From contig LRSR01012315.1 in the NCBI GenBank assembly GCA_001579985.1, forward strand, positions 1 to 40,228: 40,228 nt of DNA. The letters are read 5' to 3'. The notes beneath the pieces are model-generated. The model worked only from the letters and a program-made list of their open reading frames with translations, did not search any database and was not told the origin of the DNA. The position numbers and the translations under genes were made by a program. Shown here one piece after another: positions 31,991-40,228 of this stretch. Source of the DNA: Hypsibius dujardini. Taxonomy: Eukaryota; Tardigrada; Eutardigrada; Parachela; Hypsibiidae. The number at the start of each line of letters is the position of its first letter. Within the stretch, counting starts at the first letter, position 1.

Positions 31991-32290
31991 CTCGGTGCTT
32001 TTTATGGGGCTCCTTAGTCTACTTTGTCTCTCCTCGTCTGCCTGTCTGTCCATGTGTGTGGCAAGAATATTTGTCTCCGTGCCTGTTCTTTGATGTCTGA
32101 ATTTACACTCCCAGTACACTCGCAACCGTCACTTTCCAGACCTGAATATGATGCCTCAAGATTTCGATGAACGAAATTTCCTCTGACTGAGATTGGGAAT
32201 GCTGTAACGAGTTCTACCCATGCCTGAAATATCCACTTCCTACTTTATGTCCCTCTTTGTTCAGCTTCTATCAAGATCTGCCCCTGCAGT

Positions 32291-32682
32291 ATGCAGCCGG
32301 AAGTTTTCGGTTCCATCACGACGGGCAGAGCCTGTCGACGAGGGATCATTCAGTCTTTCCTCTTCACAATTGCCGCAGCTGTGTTCCTTTTTGTGAATAT
32401 GACCGACATCCTCCGATCGAGTGCTACGCAGCACCACCGTATGAGTGATCCGCGTTTGAAAGCTTTTCACGAAACATTCTTGACCAAGGCTGTGATAGGT
32501 AAGTAACGGTACTGATTGATTTAACTCCGAGACCATTAACGTTCCTTTTAACAGAAAAGTTTGGTTATTCGGCCGCTGAATGGAAATCCATGATTCGTCT
32601 TGGGGTACCGCATCAAATAAAGTAAGAAAAGTTGTTGAAAGCGATAGACAGATACGCAGGAAAACAGACAGTCCGCCAGACT

Positions 32683-32720
<38 letters not shown>

Positions 32721-34159
32721 CAGACAGACAAAACAGGCATATGTTAATCCGGGCAGATAGGCAGGGTCCAGACAAACAGTCAGACAACCGATTGTCAAGT
32801 TTAATGATGCCTAATGATGCCATTTTGTTGCCAAATCTAAACAGTTGTTTTTTTGCAGGAGTTTTTGTGATGCCATTGCCGAGGCTAATCACAGCCTCGT
32901 TCCTGACTGCTCTTCCAGTATTATGCCTGATTTGTGGATAGGCAAGAAACGGGAATCAAAAGGTAGTAATGCTCTTTGTGGTGTCGACTTACAATTTTAT
33001 TTACTTTTCGCCTTGTAATCTGTTCACATAGTCCGCTTGGTTGTCGGTCTGCCGACTGTTCTGCGACCAGTGAAGCAGTACGTGAAGTCTACACTGAAAC
33101 GCCTCCTACGGGATCTCAAACCAATGGACCGGAACTCCACCGTCATCCTTGTTTTCTTAGCGGATACAGATCAGACAGCCACGCAACAGCTCTTGTCTTT
33201 GTTCTTCCAAAACTTCCAGTCCGAGATTGAGTCCGGACTGATTGAACTTCTCGTCCCCAATCGACGGTTCTACAAGATAATGGAAAGTGAACCATGTTAC
33301 GGATCGATAAAAGATCAAGCTTTCAGGCTTGATAAGACTCCCTGTCAAGACGATTATCTCAGGTGAAAAAGTTGGGAATCCCAGATGGTCCGTTCGTCGA
33401 TTTTTCTGTCTGTCTGTTCCTCGGTCTGTCTGTCTGTTTGTTTGTCTGTCTATGTGTCTTTCTGTCTGTCTGTTTTTTTCTACCTTTCTATCTGTTTGTC
33501 TGTCTGTTGTCTGTCTAAACATTTCAGTCAGTCCATCCCTTTGCACATATAAATGTATTTTTATCTGCTTGTCTGCTTTTCCATGGAGTAAGACTTCATT
33601 ATTGCAGATGGCGAAATAAGCAAAATTTCGACTATTCCTATTTGATGGCTTACGGATCACAGCTTGGAGAGTTTTATCTCCAAATGGAAGATGACATGAT
33701 GTGCGGAAGCGAGTTATTCCCTAAAGTGTTCGGGGCAATCACAAGTTTCAGTATTCGGCCATTCGTTTTTGCGGAGGTCACAGGCAGAGGTTTTCGCGGT
33801 CAGTTATCCGCTGCCATTTAGTGCATCTGTTTTCGTATGTCATATTGTGGGCTCAAAAACAAGCTGGTTTTATATTTTTAGGCAAGATGTTTCGGTCAAA
33901 CGATACGTTCCACCTATCGCAATACTTGCTCCGGCGCTTTGATGCAATGCCTTGCGATTGGCTCTACCCCATTTTCGCAGAGAACCTGCCTAACCCATGT
34001 GAGGCGGATCCGGAAAGGTATCCTCAAGCTCAGCACGACTGCGGAAGCCACTCAAGAAAATTAAGACTTGTCGACGAGAAAGGGCGTGATTTGTGCCACC
34101 ACAGAGGAAGGTTTTCTTCGTTGAAGGGGAAAGTAGTGCCGATTCACCTAGCTACATAG
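32291..34159 (+). CDS. MGAT4: MGAT4-family N-acetylglucosaminyltransferase, catalytic part only
   Basis: Six exons, 32291-32498, 32555-32621, 32859-32962, 33032-33362, 33608-33798 and 33882-34159, sum to 1179 nt (392 residues) with every phase consistent and GT-AG introns. A single N-terminal membrane anchor (IIQSFLFTIAAAVFLFVNM) predicts a type II Golgi protein. The catalytic domain shows VRLVVGLPTVLRPVKQYV, RWRNKQNFDYSYLMAYGSQ, the metal-binding-type FYLQMEDDMM and GKMFRSNDT, then PCDWLYPIF, all matching alpha-1,3-mannosyl-glycoprotein beta-1,4-GlcNAc-transferase (GnT-IV). Known members add a GlcNAc branch to N-glycans in the Golgi. Vertebrate MGAT4A/B are about 530-550 residues with a C-terminal lectin-like domain; this one stops soon after the LKGKVV segment and lacks it. 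A further upstream exon cannot be excluded because CTGCAG just precedes the ATG. Paralogue identity (A/B/C/D) is not assignable. Confidence 0.88.
32650..32790. repeat. (CAGA)n microsatellite in MGAT4 intron 2
   Basis: CAGA core at about 32683-32732 with flanking variants, between exons 2 and 3. Confidence 0.95.
33400..33525. repeat. (TCTG)n microsatellite in MGAT4 intron 4
   Basis: TCTG/TGTT units start about 40 bp after the exon 4 donor. They are complementary to the CAGA tract in intron 2. Confidence 0.95.
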
Positions 34160-34194
34160 TGTATGATTTTGCATTCTGTGATCGGACGGACAAG

Positions 34195-34370
34195 CTGTCA
34201 GACAGACATACAGACATACAGACACAAAGACACAAAGACACACAGACACACAGACAGACACACAAACACACAGGCAGACACACAGACAGACACACAGACA
34301 CACGGGCACACAGACAGACAGACAGACAGAGAGACAGGCCGACAAGCAGACAAACAAATAGAGATAAGCG
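34195..34370. repeat. CAGA / CACAGA microsatellite
   Basis: Mixed GACA, CACA and AGAC units just after the MGAT4 stop codon, likely in its 3' UTR. ORFs on both strands are artefacts. Confidence 0.95.
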
Positions 34371-34502
34371 ACCATATAGTATTTTTATGTAAGCTTTTTT
34401 ACCATCCGGTTGTACGGCATCAAAGGTTGAAGGTGTGCTGGTTAAGGTCATGCAACATCTATAGATGAAAATTTGGTTCCATGCCGGTGTAGGTTATCCT
34501 TT

Positions 34503-34757
34503 TTAATTGCATTTGCAAACGTTTGAGCCCTTCGGGACACCCAGGCAGGTCTCCATGCTCTTCACGCACTGCCCCGATTTGTAGCCCTTGCTCTTGCAGT
34601 TGTCGTTGCAGCGTTTGTAGCCGAACAGCGCCCAGAAGTTCTCGTTGTCGCAGCGGCTCCCGGTGACAAAGTTCCAGCAATTGGCCTCGGCTTGGCTGAT
34701 GGAACACGCCAGCATTACCGCAACCACTGCGAGACCTACCGTCAATGATAACTTCAT
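34503..34757 (-). CDS. macin-family antimicrobial peptide precursor
   Basis: A single-exon 84-residue frame. Residues 1-25 form a signal peptide (hydrophobic core LTVGLAVVAVMLACSI, likely cut after AEA). The mature ~59 residues contain eight cysteines in the order C-x8-C-x13-C-x3-C-x9-C-x6-C-x9-C-x-C, ending CKCN. The C-x3-C pair, the x9 step and the terminal C-x-C agree with macins (theromacin, neuromacin, hydramacin, mytimacin), small secreted antibacterial peptides of annelids, molluscs and cnidarians. An eight-cysteine set is the smaller of the two known macin patterns. Assignment is by cysteine spacing and overall look, since loops vary. On the minus strand TATTTAAA lies about 100 bp before the ATG and a 98-bp inverted repeat lies further upstream. 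The gene is tail-to-tail with MGAT4. Confidence 0.75.
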   Translation of the reverse strand: MKLSLTVGLAVVAVMLACSISQAEANCWNFVTGSRCDNENFWALFGYKRCNDNCKSKGYKSGQCVKSMETCLGVPKGSNVCKCN

Positions 34758-34847
34758 CTTCGTGGATTGAGATGATGTGGAAGAAAAATGTGGATTCCAA
34801 AGTAAAAAACTTTACTTGAAATAAAACCGTTAGAAGCGACCACGTCT

Positions 34848-34857
34848 GCAGAGGTTT
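34848..34857 (-). promoter_or_regulatory. TATA-like box of the macin gene
   Basis: Minus-strand CAGTATTTAAACCTC places a TATTTAAA element about 95 bp before the start codon, a sensible distance for a short 5' UTR. Confidence 0.4.
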
Positions 34858-34892
34858 AAATACTGTCCCACTTCTGGAAAGGGGGAAATATT

Positions 34893-35130
34893 GTATGAGG
34901 CAAAGTGTGTATTTCGGCTCACCCTCCAGTTGGTCGATAAATCGGCTCATTCATGGATTTCTCTTTGATGGCGGCTGCTTGATTGTTTGATTCGCTGCAA
35001 TGTATCGTAGTTTACTATTGCCCTTCTGGAAATCAAACAATCAAGCAAGGACCATCAAAGAGAAACCTATGAGTGAGCCGATTTATCGACCAACTGGAGA
35101 GTGAGCCGAAACAGAGACTTTGCCTCATAC
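34893..35130. repeat. 98-bp inverted repeat upstream of the macin gene
   Basis: Arms 34893-34990 and 35033-35130 are roughly 88-90% identical in inverted orientation around a 42-bp loop. Shared blocks include TCCAGTTGGTCGATAAATCG and TTTCTCTTTGATGG and end in GCTTGATTGTTTGA. The outer ends read GTATGAGGCAAAGT / ACTTTGCCTCATAC. This is a foldback structure just beyond the macin promoter. Confidence 0.92.
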
Positions 35131-35235
35131 TATTACAACTGTACCACTTCTTCAGATGGGGGAAAAACCGGACCAGGAAAAGATGCGCGGACAAAATATT
35201 TTCGTGAGTTTTTGTACTTTTGATGTTTCGGCAGA

Positions 35236-35352
35236 TTATTCGGCCATAAATAGCGTGGATGGTAAATAATGTTTACATCCTTCTTGCTCATAGCCGGTGC
35301 TGGTACACAAACCGCAATAATATTTGCACTCGTGTTCGTGGTAATCTTGCTG
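35236..35352 (-). pseudogene. possible macin-like exon or remnant
   Basis: On the minus strand after a GGAGTCAG acceptor-like site, a 38-codon frame contains HECKYYCGLC and GYEQEGC before a stop at 35236-35238. The C-x3-C-x2-C-x9-C spacing and the Gly-Tyr before the last cysteine resemble the middle of macins, including GYKSGQC in the intact neighbour. The later cysteines and final C-x-C are missing, so it is either a decayed duplicate, an alternative ending, or coincidence. The open frame extends upstream to 35502 without a signal peptide. Confidence 0.3.
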
Positions 35353-35504
35353 ACTCCGAAAGGGGAGCGTCAGCGAGTTTTTCCTTTCAAAAATCTGTTC
35401 AGTTAAGAAAAAACAATTAATTTCAATCTTTCTGGGCGATTTTAAAGAACTCGTGTTTTTGGGCTGATCCCTGTCTACTTGTCGAGTTTGAAACAAAATC
35501 ACCT

Positions 35505-36290
35505 TTGAAAATGGTTTCTTGCACTGATCCGCACCATATTAGGTTGAACAATCAATCAATCAATTGATGAGTTTCCATAATTAGTTTTATTAATTTTTTT
35601 ATATAAACAATCGGACGTCTTCTTCGACAATTTTCCAGATTGAAATAAAATCCAGAAAAAAAGTCAGGAACACGTATTAGCTCAAACTATCGTATGTCAT
35701 ATAAATCCCATACTGTATTGCGTGTCCTATACTGTAAATTAATACTTTAATTCTACTCCACGTGAGTACGAGGTGCACTCTGCCATTTACATCGCGACTA
35801 GAAAGTGCGTTCCGATTCTGTTATTGAAAATAATTAAATCAACGAATTCTACAGTATTTCTCAAAGTTTTGCTGGATTATGGCCTGAAGCCTATAGGGAA
35901 GAATTGTTTCTAGCGGAGAATAGTTGACTGCAGTGTAAACGTGACTTACATCCAGCGGCTCACACGCTTCTGAGCCATTCCATGACGAATGGTCAAACTA
36001 TTTTCTTTATTGATGTAAACAGCCTAATCCGAGAGCTAATCAATACAGTTAAAATAAAAAGATTCCGGCGAGGCTAAGAAAAGGTAAATTCGACGAGCCG
36101 AACCGTGCGACATGAAATCACGCGGAGTGTTTCAGCTATGCTTGATTGATTGATTTTGTTCTGAACAGAGTGTCGGCATTTGTTCTAGCGTCACTGCCCA
36201 CACCTATCTACTTTCCGAATCTTTGCGGAGTGCAGCAACCGACTGTAGGGAAAGTGTTTCTTGCCTAATCCAATAGCAAAATTTTGTGTG
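35505..36290. other. AT-rich intergenic DNA
   Basis: It contains AATCAATCAATCAATTGAT near 35550 and no supportable gene. Confidence 0.5.
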
Positions 36291-36294
36291 CATA

Positions 36295-36420
36295 TACAGA
36301 TATGTCTGTATGTCTGTATGTCTGCATGTATAGATATGTCTGTATGTCTGCTTATACACATATGATTGTATGTCTGCATGTTCAGATATGTCTGTATGTC
36401 TGTATGTCTGCATGTACAGC
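36295..36420. repeat. TATGTCTG microsatellite
   Basis: Units of TATGTCTG alternate with GCATGT(A/T)CAGATATGTCTG blocks; about three ~55-bp higher-order copies. Confidence 0.9.
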
Positions 36421-36664
36421 GATATACCCCGCAGTACGAGCGAAGGGAAATCGATTTTTTTGTCTCCTACACTCGAACGTTCGATCAGCGCACCTTCAGC
36501 CTGGCAGACCGTCCTTCACCTGTGTGCTCCTGAATTATCGATTGTAATATAGTCTGACTGTCGCTCTCCATCTGCCCATATCTCCTTCCTCCACGCAGCA
36601 TTCTTGACATAGAAGACGTGAGCCTGTGGTCTTAATTCCGACTGTACCAAACTGCAAAAAATTC

Positions 36665-38205
36665 ATGTCTGACAATTTTTTCGACGACGATGTCGTGTCT
36701 GAGACCATCCACTCGAACCATCTCGCCTCCTTGAACGGCCGAGATCGATTCCAAGGAGAAATTCTACAGGATGAAACCAATCCAGGCAGCAGCAGCATTG
36801 CAGGCGTCGGTGAACAAATAGGTCCCAGCCGACGACGACGGACCAAGCAGCCGACGGTTACGTTCCCCAGTTTTGAGGATGAGCTGAAGGAAGGTACACA
36901 ACTGTATAACCAGCAGGTGCCAAAGCCTGGCCGCGCAATGCGGGCAGAAAAAGTTCAAGGAAACGGCGAAGGTCCTCGTCATTCGAAATCGAATGGTGAC
37001 GTAGTTGAGCGGAGATCCTCAACGAGACAGCAACCGCAGGCAGCTCAACGGGAGACGGAACCCCGACAAATCGGATCACAGTAAGAACATTTATTCGGAG
37101 TAAAATATTTTTTTCCAAATTATTTTGAGGATGTAAAATAATAATAATAATAATAAAAATACAATAATCACTTTTGTTTTAGATTTCTAGATCTTAATCG
37201 GGGTTTAGCGTTGAATGTCTCCACAATCAACGAGGATATTGTTGCCTTATCACGGGAAGACATCCGTGACGCACTGCGAACGGTTGAGTTACCGAAACAG
37301 GCGGAAAAATTTGATCTGCAGAGTCAGCCAGCAGACCGGATTTATGTGGAAAGGAAGGGGAAATTTTATGCCCTGTCCAAGCGTCCGGAAGAGTAAGACA
37401 GAGACACAGACACAGACAGAGAGAGACACACACACAGACACACAGACACACAGACACAGACACAGACACAGACACAGACACAGACACAGACACAGACACA
37501 GACACAGACACAGACACAGACACAGACAAAAACGCAGGTGAAGACCCTTTCATAGTCACAATCAGGAAGTAAGCAAAGACACTCAAACGACATGCTTTTT
37601 ACAGGTGGATTGAAACACCAGTTTCCGATCCCCTCAAACCGGAACCAGTCAAGGAAACCCGTCTCAACCTTAACCTTCACAAATCATCCCGCCACCTGTT
37701 CCTCTTCGCTCACGGACTCCTCGCCGGACTTGCCCTCTTCCACTGCATCATTATTTTCTACGCCTCACCGCCCCACCAATCCGACTGGGCTGTCTTCACC
37801 CACGTCTACCTCCCCATCGCAGTCATCATCAAGACCCTCTACCAAGCCCTTGTTGCACTCTGTTGCCTGTCCTGCCTGTGTCGGCTGGATTTGGCCGGCG
37901 GACTGGACCGCCACCTCCTAACCGACCACTTCGAGGCACTGATCAGTACCATGCTGTACTTTGCTGCCGCGGCCTTGACACACCTGTGTGACGTCACCAC
38001 GATGCGGTTGTTACATGAAGCCGAATCGCCTGTGGTTCCTCCTGTAACTAAGGCGACCTTCTCTGGGGACCTGCAGGATGAGCTCGTTCGCTGGAAAGTT
38101 ATGGACGCGGTCCGTACCGGCTGTTTCTGTGTGGGATGGTTACTCGTGGCATGTCGCTGGAAACGCGATCGAATGCTGATCCATCTGGAACGCAAGGTCC
38201 TGTGA
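36665..38205 (+). CDS. TMEM237: TMEM237 homologue, ciliary transition-zone membrane protein
   Basis: Exons 36665-37080, 37183-37392 and 37605-38205 join at phases 2 and 2 into 1227 nt, 408 residues, the usual length for this family. The N-terminal half is hydrophilic and probably disordered (SRRRRTKQPTV, many Gln/Arg/Ser), followed by DRIYVERKGKFYALSKRPEE, which resembles the conserved pre-membrane segment. Four membrane spans follow: LFLFAHGLLAGLALFHCIII, a second around FTHVYLPIAVIIKTLYQALV, a third around ISTMLYFAAAALTHL, and a fourth around TGCFCVGWLLVACRW. The HG-LLAG motif in span 1 is typical of TMEM237. In vertebrates the protein anchors in the ciliary transition zone with other Joubert/Meckel proteins and gates ciliary entry. 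Start choice: ATG 36665 is the first in-frame Met of the open frame. Confidence 0.85.
37395..37530. repeat. (CACAGA)n hexanucleotide microsatellite in TMEM237 intron 2
   Basis: Begins right at the exon 2 donor (GA|GTAAGACAGAGACACAGA...) and continues as about 16 near-perfect ACAGAC units from 37440 to 37526. It fills most of the 212-bp intron. Confidence 0.95.
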
Positions 38206-38248
38206 GTCGTACACGCGTGCCCCCGAATAGTTCTCCGATGAACCTACG

Positions 38249-38377
38249 GCCATGAAGTGTGCGATCATGTTCCATAACTGTTCTCTACTGTGTCTTCTGA
38301 GACTTTGCAGTCAGCCATGAAGTGTGCGATCATGTTCCATAACTGTTCTCTACTGCGTCTTCTGAGACTTTGCAGTC
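38249..38377. repeat. recent 65-bp tandem duplication
   Basis: Two copies starting GCCATGAAGTGTGCGATCAT at 38249 and 38314 differ at one position (ACTGTGTC against ACTGCGTC). They lie 44 bp after the TMEM237 stop codon, in its presumed 3' UTR. Confidence 0.95.
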
Positions 38378-38559
38378 TCGATATTTTTGGCCTCGCGCGA
38401 AAGATTTGTCACTGGAGACAGTGCGGCCGTCAAATTGCGGGTTCCTCAACTAGGTCCTCTAGTTCCCTTTCTGACCAACTGCCTCGAAATGTAAAATAGG
38501 AGTAAATGTTGCAGTAGATTAATAATGGACTGCAAAAGTGACGATAAACTTCCGAGTTC

Positions 38560-38940
38560 TCACAACAGTTCCAACAAGAACACGAACACATGAACGCGAA
38601 CGAACAAACAACCGAACGATCTTAAGGAATTAACGAAAACATGAACGACGGAATGAACGAACGACAGAAAGAATGAACGAACTGACAGACTATCGAAAGA
38701 ACGACTAAAAATGAAAAAACGAAACGAAAAAAAAAAACGAACTAAAAAACCTAAAAAAAAAAGAAAAAAAAGAACGAACTAAAAAATGAGCGAACGAATG
38801 AATAAACGAACAAAGGAAATAAGACCTGAACGACTGTATGAAAACGTGAAATTTTAGATAAAGGAAGGAGGGAAGGAACGACCAAATTAACGAAGGGAAA
38901 GAGAAATGAAAGAACAAAAGAATAAAAAAACAGCATTAAC
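38560..38940. repeat. strand-asymmetric GAAC/A-rich tract
   Basis: About 380 bp dominated by A, G and C on the plus strand, with degenerate GAAC/GAAT/GAAA units and A runs near 38725-38780. Thymine is scarce. ORFs on the minus strand are Phe/Ser artefacts. Confidence 0.85.
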
Positions 38941-39024
38941 AAATCAACACCACATTAATTATGTTAAGGATCGTGCGCATCGTTGCAAGAACATCTCTCG
39001 AAAACAATTTCATGTCACAGCAAT

Positions 39025-39030
39025 AATAAA
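39025..39030 (+). terminator. AATAAA, possible TMEM237 poly(A) signal
   Basis: First AATAAA on the plus strand well after the TMEM237 stop, about 820 bp away. The AT-rich context lowers its specificity. Confidence 0.3.
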
Positions 39031-39257
39031 TTATGTTATTCTACGAACATTGGCTTCCGAAGTCCTTCCTTCGTTGTCGCTGTAAACTGGTCCAATAGTT
39101 TCTTTTTCCGGACGAGAGGTTAATCATTAATTTAATATTTAAACTTCCAATGGTTGGAATAATTATATTTTATTTGAGATAAAAAGCTTCGAAATAATGA
39201 GATTAATTAAGTCCATTAACATATTTAAAAAGAGAGTAGAATCAGCATTTGTCTAAG

Positions 39258-39466
39258 TTACTTGCGGGTCCCTGAGTTACTTTCGGGTCCCTGACTTACT
39301 TCTGGGTCCCTGACTTACTTTCGGGTCCCTGAATCACTTCCGGGTTCCTGACTTACTTCCGGGTCCCTGAGTCACTTCCGGGTCCCTGAATCACTTCCGG
39401 GTCCCTGGCTTACGTCCGGGTCCCTGAGTCACTTCCGGGTCCCTGACTTACTTCCGGGTCCCTGAG
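39258..39466. repeat. 19-bp minisatellite, 11 copies
   Basis: Exactly 11 units of consensus TTACTTCCGGGTCCCTGAG fit 209 bp with no indels. Variable positions are mainly the second base (T/C, giving TTAC or TCAC), CC/TC/TT before GGG, and the last two bases. A partial GGTTCCTG follows. Confidence 0.97.
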
Positions 39467-39481
39467 GGTTCCTGCGTTTTC

Positions 39482-39715
39482 AGCCGCGCCTCATCGGAAC
39501 ATGAAAAGAGGGACAAGCCCTTGAAAATGTGTCTTATTGTAGAACGTTTATCTGCTAAATTGTTTAGAGCACAATATGAGGGAGCTACACAACAGACTAT
39601 GAAAAAGGATTTTCAGATAAGATACCGGATGTTTATCAAAGTGTACAGACAGTTGAGGAGTGCCACCGTGGCGCGTAAACAACCGCTGACCAACCTCAAT
39701 CCCTCCTTGATTTAA
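39482..39715 (+). other. unassigned ORF, possible terminal exon
   Basis: After GCGTTTTCAG (acceptor-like) the frame reads SSEHEKRDKPLKMCLIVERL onward for 75 further codons to TAA. It is basic, non-repetitive and has an internal ATG at 39527. No family is recognised. It directly abuts the minisatellite. A linked upstream exon was not found. Confidence 0.25.
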
Positions 39716-40025
39716 CGTGTTTTCAGGGAAGAAACACCATTGACTCACTCCTTACGGCGTCTGTTCAACTCACTATTATTGTCACGTAAAGTAAAGTACG
39801 CAAATTCTGTGCGGCGAACCCGAAAGGGGCGTTTTTGGGGTGAGCGATTAGACTCTTTTCAAGGTACTTAGGTTTTAGATATAAAAATCGTCTCGCAGTC
39901 ACTCAGATCCAAAAGGAAATATTTATTCTTCAGCCTGATATTTTTGCCCCATTTCTCGCACATCTGGGCTAATTCTTGACGGGAACCGAAAATAATTATA
40001 TATATTATATTATATAAATAGCACG

Positions 40026-40110
40026 ATGGAGCTAACTAAAGTCTCGAAGGCAGTAATGTTGTTGTGCGCAATCTTTTTCCTAGCCTCACCGTTCTTTCAC
40101 GTCGCGAATG
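40026..40110 (+). CDS. first exon of a secreted protein, truncated by the window
   Basis: ATG at 40026 opens 28 codons plus one base with a hydrophobic core (VMLLCAIFFLASPFFHV), a clear signal peptide, then a consensus donor GTGAGT at 40111. The remainder lies beyond the window, so the mature product is unknown. TATATAAATAG lies only about 10 bp before the ATG, too close for a normal TATA box unless the leader is extremely short or non-coding exons precede. Confidence 0.55.
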
Positions 40111-40149
40111 GTGAGTATTTTCAGCGCGGGATCGCAAACTAAACCTGTT

Positions 40150-40228
40150 CAATTTTTATTAATTATTACGATTATATTAATTATTACAAGTATTATTAAT
40201 TATATTAATTATATTAATTATATTAAAT
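40150..40228. repeat. (TTAATTATA)n AT-rich repeat
   Basis: TTAATTATATTAATTA units reach the window end inside the presumed first intron of the secreted-protein gene. Confidence 0.85.

Noticed and set aside
34148-34468. Cys-Val/Thr-His repeat ORFs after MGAT4
   Set aside because: They are products of the CAGA/CACA microsatellite in the presumed 3' UTR.
37395-37586. Apparent telomere-like or His-Arg/Val-Ser repeat protein
   Set aside because: It is an (ACAGAC)n microsatellite inside TMEM237 intron 2; the unit is not a telomeric repeat.
38705-38942. Minus-strand Phe/Ser-rich hydrophobic ORFs
   Set aside because: They arise from the A-rich, T-poor tract and have no signal or domain.

Overview
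This window is animal nuclear DNA with spliced genes. Introns use GT-AG boundaries and intergenic DNA is loaded with microsatellites. A macin-type antimicrobial peptide next to an ecdysone/liver-X-type nuclear receptor suggests a lophotrochozoan/spiralian invertebrate (annelid, mollusc or relative). That placement is an inference from gene content; no species can be named from the sequence alone.

Layout, left to right. (1) 238-1168, plus: the last two exons of an unrecognised protein with a very acidic tail, convergent with (2) 1431-2839, minus: a secreted protein with two eight-cysteine trefoil-like domains, a Thr-rich mucin linker and a Cys-rich tail. (3) 2.9-16.7 kb: no recognisable gene. 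It holds (TCCG)n, (TCTG)n/(CAGA)n and TGATTGAT-type tandem repeats, several hairpin-forming inverted repeats, a promoter-like stretch near 5.85-6.12 kb, some unassigned open frames, and a five-unit array of about 167 bp at 15.66-16.5 kb. (4) 16825-16969: a well-formed candidate first exon with an acidic, hydrophobic N-terminus whose donor phase fits the next gene. (5) 21822-29451, plus: a complete five-exon nuclear receptor (485 aa) of the EcR/LXR (NR1H) group. It has a clear EcR-like ligand-binding domain but an altered DNA-contact P-box and a one-residue insertion in zinc finger 1. (6) 32291-34159, plus: a six-exon MGAT4-family glycosyltransferase (392 aa) that stops after the catalytic domain. 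(7) 34503-34757, minus: a macin-like antimicrobial peptide gene with a 98-bp inverted repeat upstream and a possible macin remnant behind it. (8) 36665-38205, plus: TMEM237, a four-pass ciliary transition-zone membrane protein (408 aa). (9) 38.2-40.2 kb: a 65-bp tandem duplication, a strand-asymmetric (GAAC)/A-rich tract, an 11-copy 19-bp minisatellite, an unassigned ORF, and at 40026-40110 a signal-peptide first exon running off the window.

The genes do not form one pathway: hormone/sterol signalling, glycan processing, innate immunity/mucosal secretion and cilium structure are neighbours without evident coordination. All three multi-exon genes on the plus strand from 21.8 kb onward were reconstructed with intron phases that close exactly on a multiple of three, which is the main support for the models. 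The most unusual signals are the receptor's DNA-binding domain, its possible alternative first exon downstream of the 167-bp array, and exons flanked by complementary (CAGA)n and (TCTG)n tracts that could pair in the pre-mRNA.
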